A DNA stretch of 14,431 bases from Desulfuromusa sp. (GCA_029933365.1 JAOZOH010000072.1:1-14431); one strand, 5' to 3'. Counted from the first letter of the stretch, positions 1-8,892 are shown. Program-made: numbers and translations. Notes: generated by a model from the sequence alone, not told the origin.

Positions 1-58
1 TCAGGTACTCTTGGGAATCAGACCACCGGTTGCACTTGGAACTTGAATTCAGGTTTTG

Positions 59-1561
59 TTAAATCATTTTTTCGATGGTAGCAGCTGTGAAATCTGACGA
101 ATAGTGTTGATAACAATTTTTCCCAGCTGCTTTTGCCTTATACATTGCAACATCAGCGTGCTCTAATAAATCTTCAATACTGTTACAATCACCATCGAAT
201 TCGGCAATACCAATACTCACGCTCACATGGAGTCTCTTTTCTCCACACAAAATTGGTTCAGACAAGGTTTCAAGAATCTGTTGAGCTCTGCATTCAGCAT
301 CCTGAACAGAGTGGGCAGACTGGAGGACAATAATAAATTCATCACCACCCAAATGAGCAACCGTATCGACTTCTCGACTATGTCTCTGAAGGCGTTGTGC
401 AACCTCTTTAAGGACCATATCGCCAGCACTGTGCCCCAAGCTGTCGTTAATCTTTTTAAAATCATCTAGATCCAGAAACAAAACAGCACCCTGTTCTTTT
501 TCCCGCTTTACATGTTGGATAGAATGCTCCAGACGGGCATACAGTAACAACCGGTTAGGTAGCCCGGTCAGTGGATGGTGGTGAGCCTGATACTCATGTT
601 GTTCAGCTGTTTGCGTAATTGACTGTAAGTGTTTTTCTACTGCCTGTTCACGCTCAGTAATATCGACAAGAAAGCCCCTGACACCCGTAACCTTCCCACC
701 CTGGATAATTTGATTGGAATACGACATGATCAAAAATATTGAGCCATCTTTTCTTAATGCCTGATATTCATTGACCTGGGAAGTTTCACCTTGGATTCGA
801 CCTGCAACATTCTGCCTAACTCGATCTCTATCTTCAGGGATAAACAACTCGAGACCATTCGATCCCAACAATTCATCGGCAGAATAACCAAATGATTCCA
901 AAGTTTTGCGGTTAGCATAGGTTACCCGAACATTAACATCAGTTTCAAAAACAGCAACTGGCAACTCTTCTGCCAAACTTTTAAAGCGTTCTTCACTTTC
1001 CTTCAAAGCTGCAAAAGCTGTGCGAAGACTCTCTTTTTCCCGTTTTAATACAGATATCATTGTGATTGCCAAGGCCGTTATTAAAGCAGTCAAGACAGCT
1101 TCAAATTTGACGCCAGCAATAAATGCCTTAAACACGTAGCCAGCATTTGACAATTCTATATGTCCAAATAAAAGTTCCGATAAAACAAAGGCAGAGCTGA
1201 AAACGGCAATATATAAAACGAGAATAAAGCAGAACCAGGTAACTCCTAATACGGGCAAATTCTTGATTCTCTTTCTAATAATACTCAAAAATACCCAGGC
1301 ACAGGGAATTGCGGTGATATGCATAACAATAGTTGTCAACAGATTGTCATAGGGGCCGCCTAGTGCAGCCAGCAAACCAAGTCCAACAGCATATATCCCG
1401 TGTGAAAGATATACGATACCAATGAGTGCTATGATTTCACGTGGGTCACTGACTCCGCCCTCAATCCCTGGGATAGAAAACGTTATGGACGCAGCCAAAG
1501 CAGCAGCAATCCCAAAAGAGATCATCTTGAGTATATTCATTTTGAATGATGACTCAGACAC
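59..1561 (-). CDS. Membrane PAS-GGDEF diguanylate cyclase
   Basis: Predicted inner-membrane enzyme that makes c-di-GMP from two GTP. About five hydrophobic segments (roughly residues 10-32, 42-68, 75-95, 105-130, 144-172) form a membrane sensor I cannot assign to a named family. A PAS domain follows (about 189-303), then a short helical linker and a GGDEF domain (about 323-490). The active-site motif GGDEF is at 405-409. An inhibitory site RxxD (R396, D399) lies exactly five residues before it, so product feedback is likely. The start is GTG, preceded by a GGGGA ribosome site; the next in-frame ATG (codon 8) has none. It lies 66 bases downstream of the GGDEF-EAL gene and is probably co-transcribed. 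The GGDEF domain is strikingly like that neighbour's, and the protein stops a few residues into the linker that leads to EAL there. Confidence 0.93.
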   Translation of the reverse strand: MSESSFKMNILKMISFGIAAALAASITFSIPGIEGGVSDPREIIALIGIVYLSHGIYAVGLGLLAALGGPYDNLLTTIVMHITAIPCAWVFLSIIRKRIKNLPVLGVTWFCFILVLYIAVFSSAFVLSELLFGHIELSNAGYVFKAFIAGVKFEAVLTALITALAITMISVLKREKESLRTAFAALKESEERFKSLAEELPVAVFETDVNVRVTYANRKTLESFGYSADELLGSNGLELFIPEDRDRVRQNVAGRIQGETSQVNEYQALRKDGSIFLIMSYSNQIIQGGKVTGVRGFLVDITEREQAVEKHLQSITQTAEQHEYQAHHHPLTGLPNRLLLYARLEHSIQHVKREKEQGAVLFLDLDDFKKINDSLGHSAGDMVLKEVAQRLQRHSREVDTVAHLGGDEFIIVLQSAHSVQDAECRAQQILETLSEPILCGEKRLHVSVSIGIAEFDGDCNSIEDLLEHADVAMYKAKAAGKNCYQHYSSDFTAATIEKMI

Positions 1562-1627
1562 CCTATTTTCCCCAAGTACTTAAAACAAAGTTAATAACCA
1601 GTAAAGTATGATAATTCTAATAAATCG

Positions 1628-4600
1628 TCATATAATCTGATCCAAAGCTGATTTCTTAAGCAGTCCACTTACTTCTTCTGCGGGCAACGGGCGACTGAAT
1701 AGATAGCCCTGCGCTTCATTGCAGCTATATTTTTCAAGAAACTTCCGTTGTGCGGAAGTTTCGATTCCTTCACCGGTAATTTGCAAATTCAAGCTATGCC
1801 CCATCGCAATAACTGCCTTGGTTATTGCTTCCCCATCAGGGTTTTCACCAATATCCCAAACAAAAGAGCGATCGATCTTCAACCGATTGATCGGCAGCCT
1901 TTTCAGATAGTTCAACGATGAATGTCCAGTACCAAAATCATCAATTGAGAGCTCGACACCAAGGGCTCTAATCTGCTGCAAAACGGAGATTGATTGTTCC
2001 GGATGCTGCATAATAAATCCTTCGGTAATTTCAAGTTCCAATGAGCCCGAAGGACAACCTGTCTCCAAGAGAATTCTTTCCACCATCTCAAGCAGATTTT
2101 TATGTTGGATCTGCTTACCGGACAGGTTAACTCCAATCCTCCGCAGCCCACACCCTTGCTTACGCCAGAGCATGAGTTGTTCACAAGCCGCCCGCAAAAT
2201 CCATTCACCCATTGGAATGATCAGTCCTGTTTCTTCACTCAGGGGAATAAAGTCACCAGGAGGAACCAAACCAAGATCGGGGTGATGCCAACGCACCAGC
2301 GCTTCCACAGCAACAATATTTCCGGCAGGAAGTGCCACTTGGGGCTGGTAATATAAAACCAGCTCATTCCGCTCCAAAGCCCTCCGCAAATGACTTTCTA
2401 ACAGAACTTTTTCAATAGCCGTTTCGGTAAAATCTGGAGAATAGAGCTGATAACAATTTTTCCCACTTTCTTTTGCCTTATACATCGCGGTATCGGCATT
2501 TTTTAGCAGGGTTTCGATATTTTCGCAGTCACCATCAAACTCAGCAATACCGACACTGCCACTCACATAGAGTTCATATTCACCCACGAGAAATGGTTTC
2601 TGCAAACTATCAAGAATTTGCTGAGCTCTGATCAAAGCACCCTGAACATTACGGATTGTTTGTAGAACAACAACAAATTCATCACCACCTAAATGAGAAA
2701 CAGTATCAACATTGCGGCTGTGTTCCTGAAGGCGCCGAGCCACCTCTTTGAGTACCTCATCTCCAGCATCGTGCCCTAAACTGTCGTTGACCTTTTTAAA
2801 ATTATCCAAATCGAGGAACATGACAGCACCACGGTCTCTTTCCCGTTTTACGTGCTGAATAGAATGTTCCAGACGGGCGTACAGCAGTAACCGGTTTGGT
2901 AGCCCGGTCAGTGGATGGTGATGAGCCTGATATTCAAGTTGTTCTGTTACCTTTTTAATGGAAGTAATATCAGAAAATACCGCAACATAGTTAAGAGTCT
3001 CTTCTTCTTCATTTTTAATAGAGCTGATCGTTAAAAATTCTGGATAAATTTTACCGTCTTTGTGTTTATTCCATATTTCACCACGCCATTGCCCTGTTTT
3101 TCCCAGTTCCTGCCACATTTTCTGGTAAAATTTCTTGTCATGTCGGCCTGATTGAAGAATTCTTGGGTTCTCACCGACAATGTCTGCTTCAATATATCCC
3201 GTAATGTGGCTAAACGCCGGGTTTACCGCAAGAACAAGACCCTCTTGATCGGTAATGATTATTCCTTCTGTGGTACTTTCAAAAACCTTGGCGGAAAGAC
3301 GAAGGCGAGCCTCCTGTTCACTCATTTCTGTAATATCTTTAGATCGGGAAACGAAACCACTGACCGTACCGTCATCTTCAAAATATGGAGTAAAAGCTAT
3401 ATCCATATGGCGTTTCCCAATTTTGGGATAATCTACCCACACTTTGAAATTCAGAGGCCTTTTCTCAGCAAAAATGATGTCATGATATTTTAAATAATCT
3501 TGATAGCGTTCAGTCCCAATAATTTCTTTTGCCTGTTTACCAATTATTTCTTCCGTATCAGCACCATAATAACCCGCATAAACTGAATTGGCGGCAAGAA
3601 CAACATGATTATGATCAAAAAAAGCAATCAGATCGGTGTTGGTTGAAAGAATCTGCTCATACTTTTTTAACTTTTCAATATACTTCTTACGTTCCGTGGC
3701 ATCTTCCATCAAGTGCATCGAATAGAGATATTTTTCTTGCTGATCACGAATAACAAAAGACTGAGAACGATAAATTCTGTCACCGATTAAGACATCCAGC
3801 TCTTTTGCGCAAAATTCATCTTCATCATGCTGAATAGTATCATTACAGCCGTGCAAAGGGACATCCTGCCTGGGGAATAGTCTCCAATAGACCTGCCCAA
3901 ATGCTTTTTCAAATGTGCACTCCGCCAGATCCAGATACGCTTGATTTGCCTTGAGAATTCGCCCTTCCTTATCGTGCAAAAAAATCGGTGAACTCACGGC
4001 ATTAAAAGCATCACTCCATTGTTTTTCAGATAGCTGCAATTCATGAGTTCTGGCTGCAACCTGCTCTTCCAGTGATCGGTTCAGAGCCAGAACTTCAGCA
4101 TGGCTCCCCTGCAATGCATGCTCGGCCTGTTGTAGTTGCAAGATGATGCTTTCCAGTTTATTTTGTGAAAACAGTATTTGACGGTAGATAAGTCCAATAA
4201 ATCCAAAAACACTGATAACCGTCATAAAGACCCAAAGCATTTCAGTCTGTTGATTGGTTTTCCTTGCAACAACAATATCCCGCTGAAACACCATCAATTC
4301 CCGGTTGGCATCATAGGCAATTTTGTTAGCGTTTTCCGTCATCCTCACAAGTTGCAGATTGGTATGCCTGGCGTAGCTTCGTACCTGTTGTATAGCCTCA
4401 TCCAGCGATCCTTCTCCTCGGCTATTAAGCAGGCGATTACGCAGCACCGTGATGTCGATCGTCTGTCTGAGTTTTTCTTCCAGAACGACCAATTGTGGCC
4501 GCAGAGTCAGAACTTCCAGATTGTAATGTTGCGTGTTTTTCGGGACATAAGAGATCGAAAAAGCTGAAGCATTCTTATCAGGGAGGCTTAGAGGCAATTC

Positions 4601-4936
4601 TCTGGATAAAGTTCCGCCATCGGAGAGGATATTCAATGCCGTTTGGATTTCAGAAATGGTCAGTTGCACATCAGCAAACAACAGATTCTGACGATCCCGA
4701 TTCTTCTCAAGAAGGATCATATAATAATATGTAGAGACTTTTCTCAGGTTACTGACAATCAGCTCGCCTAAGTCTTTTTTAGCTGTCACATTCTGGACTT
4801 GAAAATCCATCTTTTGTTGAAAGGAACGAAAATTATTCTGACGTACAATCATCAGCGAAAAACCAGCCAAGACAACACAGAGGGTTAGCACCAAAGGAAG
4901 CATACCACGCACAATATAGCGGGATTGACTGCGCAT
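1628..4936 (-). CDS. Membrane sensor with PAS domains, GGDEF and EAL
   Basis: Large bifunctional c-di-GMP turnover protein of 1102 residues. Order: TM helix at about 12-32; a mostly helical periplasmic domain of about 200 residues; TM helix at about 233-252; a coiled coil (about 255-305); three PAS-like domains (about 305-415, 425-537, 548-660); GGDEF (about 667-835); EAL (about 845-1095). GGDEF is intact at 750-754 with the inhibitory R741/D744. The EAL domain keeps the expected catalytic residues: E878 of EAL, N937, E969, D999-D1000, K1020, E1056 and Q1076. Both synthesis and hydrolysis are therefore possible; which one dominates cannot be read from sequence. The ATG is preceded by GGGGAG overlapping the stop region of the binding-protein gene, with a 3-base gap, which suggests translational coupling. 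The periplasmic domain is the obvious partner for that binding protein. Confidence 0.95.
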   Translation of the reverse strand: MRSQSRYIVRGMLPLVLTLCVVLAGFSLMIVRQNNFRSFQQKMDFQVQNVTAKKDLGELIVSNLRKVSTYYYMILLEKNRDRQNLLFADVQLTISEIQTALNILSDGGTLSRELPLSLPDKNASAFSISYVPKNTQHYNLEVLTLRPQLVVLEEKLRQTIDITVLRNRLLNSRGEGSLDEAIQQVRSYARHTNLQLVRMTENANKIAYDANRELMVFQRDIVVARKTNQQTEMLWVFMTVISVFGFIGLIYRQILFSQNKLESIILQLQQAEHALQGSHAEVLALNRSLEEQVAARTHELQLSEKQWSDAFNAVSSPIFLHDKEGRILKANQAYLDLAECTFEKAFGQVYWRLFPRQDVPLHGCNDTIQHDEDEFCAKELDVLIGDRIYRSQSFVIRDQQEKYLYSMHLMEDATERKKYIEKLKKYEQILSTNTDLIAFFDHNHVVLAANSVYAGYYGADTEEIIGKQAKEIIGTERYQDYLKYHDIIFAEKRPLNFKVWVDYPKIGKRHMDIAFTPYFEDDGTVSGFVSRSKDITEMSEQEARLRLSAKVFESTTEGIIITDQEGLVLAVNPAFSHITGYIEADIVGENPRILQSGRHDKKFYQKMWQELGKTGQWRGEIWNKHKDGKIYPEFLTISSIKNEEEETLNYVAVFSDITSIKKVTEQLEYQAHHHPLTGLPNRLLLYARLEHSIQHVKRERDRGAVMFLDLDNFKKVNDSLGHDAGDEVLKEVARRLQEHSRNVDTVSHLGGDEFVVVLQTIRNVQGALIRAQQILDSLQKPFLVGEYELYVSGSVGIAEFDGDCENIETLLKNADTAMYKAKESGKNCYQLYSPDFTETAIEKVLLESHLRRALERNELVLYYQPQVALPAGNIVAVEALVRWHHPDLGLVPPGDFIPLSEETGLIIPMGEWILRAACEQLMLWRKQGCGLRRIGVNLSGKQIQHKNLLEMVERILLETGCPSGSLELEITEGFIMQHPEQSISVLQQIRALGVELSIDDFGTGHSSLNYLKRLPINRLKIDRSFVWDIGENPDGEAITKAVIAMGHSLNLQITGEGIETSAQRKFLEKYSCNEAQGYLFSRPLPAEEVSGLLKKSALDQII

Positions 4937-4939
4937 TAT

Positions 4940-5791
4940 TTACTCCCCAAATCCATAGCGTGAAAGAATAGCCTGCCCTGTGGAAGAACTCGCAAATGCT
5001 ATATAACGCCGAGCCAATTCTAGATGGTAAGAGGTTTTCAGTAATCCAAGAGCCAGCACATGGGGAGGGGCAACTAATTCATCCAAGGGGACAACATCTA
5101 CAGCATTTTCTTTATCTCGTAGCGCTGCTGCATACCAATTTAGAGTCAAATCTGCCCGGCTTTCCTTGATCGCATTCTCGAGATCTTTTGAGTCTGTCGC
5201 CAAAAAAAGTGCCTGTCCGACAGCTTTTCGATAAAGGCCCTCCATACTAAGGATTAATCTTGTCTCCCTGCCGATGGAGCCACTTTCTGGAGCTCCTAGA
5301 ACCGTACGGTATTTTCCATTGATAAAATTATCCAGATCGGAGCAGATACGTAAAGGGTTGCCCTTCGCAACCAGGAGAACTGCTCGATTCACACCAACAG
5401 GCTGAGATTCTACGACAGTTCCCTCTGCCTGGCATTTTTCTATATAGCTCTCACTACCAGGCAGGAAAAGATCGCCTACCTGGTTAATATGAATGCCGCG
5501 ATATAAACTGCCTGATCCATCTTTGATGATTTTGACAATGCAGTTTTCCTGTTGCTCAAAAATATTGGAAATTTCGCGAATTGCTGGAGCCATGGTTGTG
5601 CCACAGTAAATCAGCAGCTCCTTTTTGATGACACCTTCCTTAGGCTGATTTTTACAGGCAAAAAGGACACAGCTACAGAATAAAAGAATAGCAACGACTT
5701 CGATAATTCTTTTCAGCCCAACAGTGAAAACTTTAGAATTTTCCAAACTCATCATCACCCAATTTGATATCTTGATGAATCGGTGTAGCAT
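4940..5791 (-). CDS. Solute-binding lipoprotein, ModA/PstS-like, linked to a c-di-GMP sensor
   Basis: Periplasmic binding protein of the type II fold resembling molybdate/tungstate or phosphate binders. Seen: a basic n-region, a hydrophobic core and a lipobox ending LFAC (Cys 46 from this start), so a lipid-anchored protein. After it comes the first strand LLIYCGTTMAPAI, then GDLFLPGSESY, VVESQPVGVNRAVLLVAKGN and GAPESGSIGRET, typical of this superfamily. The ligand is unknown; an oxyanion is only a family-based guess. The start is uncertain. The frame is open up to a TTG at 5875 with no ribosome site. ATG at 5791 has GGGGA just ahead and is used here; ATG at 5755 or 5752 would give a more usual signal length. 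No permease or ATPase gene accompanies it. The gene is followed after 3 bases by the PAS-GGDEF-EAL sensor, which suggests a signalling rather than an uptake role. Confidence 0.85.
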   Translation of the reverse strand: MLHRFIKISNWVMMSLENSKVFTVGLKRIIEVVAILLFCSCVLFACKNQPKEGVIKKELLIYCGTTMAPAIREISNIFEQQENCIVKIIKDGSGSLYRGIHINQVGDLFLPGSESYIEKCQAEGTVVESQPVGVNRAVLLVAKGNPLRICSDLDNFINGKYRTVLGAPESGSIGRETRLILSMEGLYRKAVGQALFLATDSKDLENAIKESRADLTLNWYAAALRDKENAVDVVPLDELVAPPHVLALGLLKTSYHLELARRYIAFASSSTGQAILSRYGFGE

Positions 5792-5913
5792 CCATCCCCA
5801 ACCGCTGACGGTCATGTTGACAGAGACAACAGCGACAAGAACAGATAAGACAACCAGCCCGACAATTAGCAACAATTAACATCAATATCAAAAAGTTAAT
5901 AGCATTTTAATAT

Positions 5914-5959
5914 TAAAAGCCCAACCAGTCGCGAATGAGTGCGTCAAGTTGGGCTTTTA
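5914..5959 (-). terminator. Rho-independent terminator after the iron operon
   Basis: A 12-base-pair perfect stem (5914-5925 with 5948-5959, core AAAAGCCCAAC/GTTGGGCTTTT) encloses a 22-base loop with a possible small CGC/GCG inner stem. Read on the minus strand, the GC-rich stem is followed by a T-rich stretch, so it would end transcripts from the DtxR-type gene 104 bases upstream. It also separates the iron operon from the binding-protein operon. The T-run is largely part of the stem, so it may work in both directions. Confidence 0.75.
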
Positions 5960-6062
5960 TGAAATTAAAAATATATTGGAAAGCTTAGTAGTTTATTTCA
6001 GCTCCAAGCTAAAAAGGTGTGCGGCAAAAACAAAAAATCTCATCTAACAACTTCACTTGTCT

Positions 6063-6722
6063 TTATTTCATCGGCCGACGGATATGAATCTCCCGCGCCA
6101 GCATGTCATCAACAGCAAACTGTGAATGACCAACCTTAAAAATATAACTGGGGAATTTTTGGGTCAGCAGCAGTTGACTACCAGGCAAAACCCCCATGCT
6201 CATCAACTTCTGCATTTTTTTATCATCACTTGCCGCAATATAAGCAATTTCTCCCGATTCACCTGACTTTAGTTCAGTCAGGGCGACAATTCCCGGTTGC
6301 CCTTGTTGTCGGGCCTCAATACAACATTCACCCGGTGGAATTGGATTACCGTGCGGGCAAGTGGTGGGATGATTCAACAAAGCACAAAGTTTGGTATCGA
6401 CTCCCTGTCGCAACAGATGCTCAAATTCACAAGCCTGCTCATTTCCCTCATCCCCGGCAATTCCCAGGATATCCATAGTGAGGCGTTCGGCCAAGCGATG
6501 CCGGCGGACAGTCATCTGTGCTTCGGGGCGTCCTTCCTTACGAAGGTAAACCCGATCGCCACGAATTTCAACATAAGCTCGCCGTACCAACTCAAGTAAC
6601 TCTTCTGAATCAAGCTCAACCTTTAAGGATGTCAACAGACAACCAATATTATCTCCCTCAACCGTCATCACCCAGAGGGATTCCAGAATTTCTTCCGCTT
6701 CCTCTGACAGTCTTTCTAACAT
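6063..6722 (-). CDS. DtxR/MntR-family metal-dependent regulator with FeoA-like C-terminal domain
   Basis: Cytoplasmic metalloregulator, probably sensing Fe2+ or Mn2+ and controlling iron genes. An N-terminal winged-helix region (about 1-68) is followed by the DtxR dimerisation and metal-binding domain: RHRLAERL (H75, E79) and ACEFEHLL (C98, E101, H102), which match DtxR H79, E83, C102, E105 and H106. The residue matching DtxR H98 is asparagine (N94). A CPHGNPIP stretch (122-129) is typical of the family. Residues 146-216 form the SH3-like FeoA domain. The winged helix is weakly conserved where the recognition helix would be, so DNA binding is less certain than metal binding. ATG has AAGGA seven bases ahead. 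It is the last gene of the fur-feoB operon, three bases after the small cysteine-rich ORF. No free-standing feoA is present, so this domain is the only FeoA-like module here. Confidence 0.9.
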   Translation of the reverse strand: MLERLSEEAEEILESLWVMTVEGDNIGCLLTSLKVELDSEELLELVRRAYVEIRGDRVYLRKEGRPEAQMTVRRHRLAERLTMDILGIAGDEGNEQACEFEHLLRQGVDTKLCALLNHPTTCPHGNPIPPGECCIEARQQGQPGIVALTELKSGESGEIAYIAASDDKKMQKLMSMGVLPGSQLLLTQKFPSYIFKVGHSQFAVDDMLAREIHIRRPMK

Positions 6723-6725
6723 AAG

Positions 6726-6905
6726 CTATCCTTTTCTTTTTTTTTTCAAAAAGCGACTTAACAACTTACTTGGCGCGGGGTTAGCGTAACCACAATTTGG
6801 ACAATGGATTTTATGACACCCCCCTAAACAGGCACCACAACTTTTCCCACCAGCGGGAGCGCCGACTATTTCCTCTATGTCTTTATGACAAAAACCGCAG
6901 ATCAA
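6726..6905 (-). CDS. Small cysteine-rich protein between feoB and the DtxR-type gene
   Basis: A 59-residue open frame, read by eye on the minus strand, that exactly fills the gap between two genes. Its TTG start overlaps the feoB stop (TTGA) and its TAG lies three bases before the next ATG. It has seven cysteines (3, 6, 23, 26, 30, 35, 38) as CGFC, CGACLGGC and CPNC, plus His 7, 31 and 34, and ends in a basic tail (KKKRKG). The pattern suggests a zinc-ribbon or Fe-binding protein. It has no membrane segment, unlike the FeoB-associated Cys-rich membrane proteins, and is not like FeoC as far as I can judge. The start is uncertain: the frame is open for nine more codons inside the feoB end, and no strong ribosome site is visible, so translational coupling to feoB is likely. 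I do not recognise the family; a metal-handling role is inferred from context. Confidence 0.65.
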   Translation of the reverse strand: MICGFCHKDIEEIVGAPAGGKSCGACLGGCHKIHCPNCGYANPAPSKLLSRFLKKKRKG

Positions 6906-8860
6906 GCCAGCCAGCCCGTGGCAAGCAAAAATTTATTGAGAACCCAGCCAGAGGAAAAAGCTAATGTCGTGACAAACACAAATATCATTAAAGCAACCTT
7001 GATACCCCGCTCTTTTATCATCACCAAAAACTGGGCGACACAGGGAACAAATAGAGTCAGAGTCACTGCTGATACAGTTAATTGTGCCACGCTCAACACT
7101 CCTGATGTCTGTAGATCATAGAGACCTGCGGCACCAAAATCACGGCGGAAAAACCCAAACACAAATGCCGTGGTTACTTCAACCGGCAGTCCAATTGCGG
7201 TCACGACAGGACTAAAAGCATTGATCACTTTTTCTAGTGTTCCCGTCATTTTTCCCGCCCAGAGAACCAGCGAAGCAATCAAAAACAGAGGGAGGATTTC
7301 GACAAAATAACTTTGCATCCGGGTCAAAGTCTTCACTAGAACATTATGCAACTGCGGAAACCTTAGTGGAGGAATCTCCATATAAAAAATCGGGCTTTCT
7401 CCCGGCAATACCCTTGATGCCAAAAAACCAACCAAGAGAAAAATCAATAGTAAGAAAATAGTCCAAACAGCCAGAGCATTGGGTTCCGCTGACAACAATC
7501 CCAAGATCACACCAAGTTGTGCACTACAGGGAATCGCCAGCGCCAATAACATGGTCGCAATAATGCGTTCACGTTTTGTTTCAAGAGTTCGAGTCACAAG
7601 TGTCGCCATGGTGTCGCAACCGAATCCGAGGACAATCGGGATAACGGCGCGACCCGACAGACCAATTTTTTTGAACAATCGATCAACCAATAGAGCAAGA
7701 CGCGGGAAATAACCAGTATCTTCCAAAAGCGAAAAGACTAAAAAGAAAGTCCCTACAATCGGCAACACCAACGCCACTGCATAACGAATCCCCAAAGTCC
7801 AAAGTCCATATTCACCAGCAATCAATTCAAACAACCAGTTAGCAGTCAAATATTTTTCCGCAAAATTAATCACCGGCGGGTTGATGTAATTTTCGAACAA
7901 ATTTCCCTCAAGAAAATCAACTAAAGTTCCCGCACCGAACCCCCCAACAAACCAATAGAGACCGAAATAAACAATCAAAAGTAAAATAGGTGCCCCGGTC
8001 AATGGATTCATCATCAAACGGGAAAGCTTTTCAGAAAATGGCTCAGTCTCATTGATAGTTTGAGTTACGACTCCGTCGAGCATCTGCTTACAGGTTTTTC
8101 GCCTCTCCAGGCTGATCTGTAGATGCAAATCGGCTCTGCGACGAAAAGAAATTTCACGGATGACGTCAACCAAGTGCTCATAACTTTTATTGGCTTCTTT
8201 CTCCTTAACCAGCGCCTGGATATCGTCATCTTTCTGCATCAACAGAATACTGGTCGCACGACGGCTCAACCGGTAATCACCATGGATTAATTTTATTGTT
8301 TGAGAAATATCTACTTCCAGATCATAAGAGTAAACAAACGGGCGATAGGGAACCATCGCGTATTCGGAAATTGCCTGACGTAATTCATCAAGGCCAATCT
8401 TCCGTTTCATCACTGCACCGATCACCGGAATTCCAAGGTTTTTCTGCAACAAGTCAAGATCCAGCTGCATCCCCAAACGCTTCGCTTCATCGATAATATT
8501 CACAACCAGAACCACCGGCAAACCTGCTTCAATCAGCTGCAGGGTCAACGGTAACATCCGCTCGATATTGCGTGCATCCAGCACATGAACAACGGCATGC
8601 GGGTCTTCATTGAGAAGAATCTGCCGTGCAACCCGCTCTTCTTCAGTGATTGGCATCATCGAATACATGCCGGGTGTATCCAGAATTTCATAGCGTTGAT
8701 CGGCTATCATGCAATAGCCACGGGAGACTTCTACGGAGGTGCCAGGGTAATTGGATACGGTGGTATAAGCGCCAGTAAGTGCATTAAAAACAACGCTCTT
8801 ACCAACATTTGGATTTCCAACCAGAACAATTTTAGGCGGTGATATTTGCTGAGCTGACAT
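6902..8860 (-). CDS. feoB: Ferrous iron transporter FeoB
   Basis: Inner-membrane Fe2+ transporter with an N-terminal G domain, 652 residues from the chosen start, somewhat shorter than the E. coli protein. G motifs are clear: GNPNVGKS (15-22), the switch region NYPGTSVE (37-44), DTPG (61-64) and NIID (121-124). The membrane domain starts at about residue 285 and has multiple helices, with the FeoB-typical GFGCDTMATLVTRTLE, LAIPCSAQLGV and FVPCVAQF segments that carry the conserved pore cysteines. The frame continues to a GTG at 8911 inside fur, but that extension is not FeoB-like; ATG at 8860 places the P-loop at the usual distance. It follows fur by 32 bases and overlaps the start of the small cysteine-rich ORF. 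It is probably repressed by Fur through the box ahead of fur. Confidence 0.96.
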   Translation of the reverse strand: MSAQQISPPKIVLVGNPNVGKSVVFNALTGAYTTVSNYPGTSVEVSRGYCMIADQRYEILDTPGMYSMMPITEEERVARQILLNEDPHAVVHVLDARNIERMLPLTLQLIEAGLPVVLVVNIIDEAKRLGMQLDLDLLQKNLGIPVIGAVMKRKIGLDELRQAISEYAMVPYRPFVYSYDLEVDISQTIKLIHGDYRLSRRATSILLMQKDDDIQALVKEKEANKSYEHLVDVIREISFRRRADLHLQISLERRKTCKQMLDGVVTQTINETEPFSEKLSRLMMNPLTGAPILLLIVYFGLYWFVGGFGAGTLVDFLEGNLFENYINPPVINFAEKYLTANWLFELIAGEYGLWTLGIRYAVALVLPIVGTFFLVFSLLEDTGYFPRLALLVDRLFKKIGLSGRAVIPIVLGFGCDTMATLVTRTLETKRERIIATMLLALAIPCSAQLGVILGLLSAEPNALAVWTIFLLLIFLLVGFLASRVLPGESPIFYMEIPPLRFPQLHNVLVKTLTRMQSYFVEILPLFLIASLVLWAGKMTGTLEKVINAFSPVVTAIGLPVEVTTAFVFGFFRRDFGAAGLYDLQTSGVLSVAQLTVSAVTLTLFVPCVAQFLVMIKERGIKVALMIFVFVTTLAFSSGWVLNKFLLATGWLA

Positions 8861-8892
8861 AGAACCGTAAACTTTCGAGTAAAATAATAACG

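Noticed and set aside
1..58. Remnant of an EAL domain downstream of the short PAS-GGDEF gene
   Set aside because: Reading through the stop in the same frame gives no similarity to the start of the neighbour's EAL domain; too little sequence is present to judge further.
5792..5875. Extension of the binding-protein frame to a TTG at 5875
   Set aside because: There is no ribosome site ahead of the TTG, and it would place about 73 residues, with a second hydrophobic stretch, before the lipobox cysteine.
5974..6020. Second hairpin (TTGGA/TCCAA) downstream of the DtxR-type gene
   Set aside because: Only five pairs with a long loop and no T-run; the strong hairpin at 5914-5959 explains termination.
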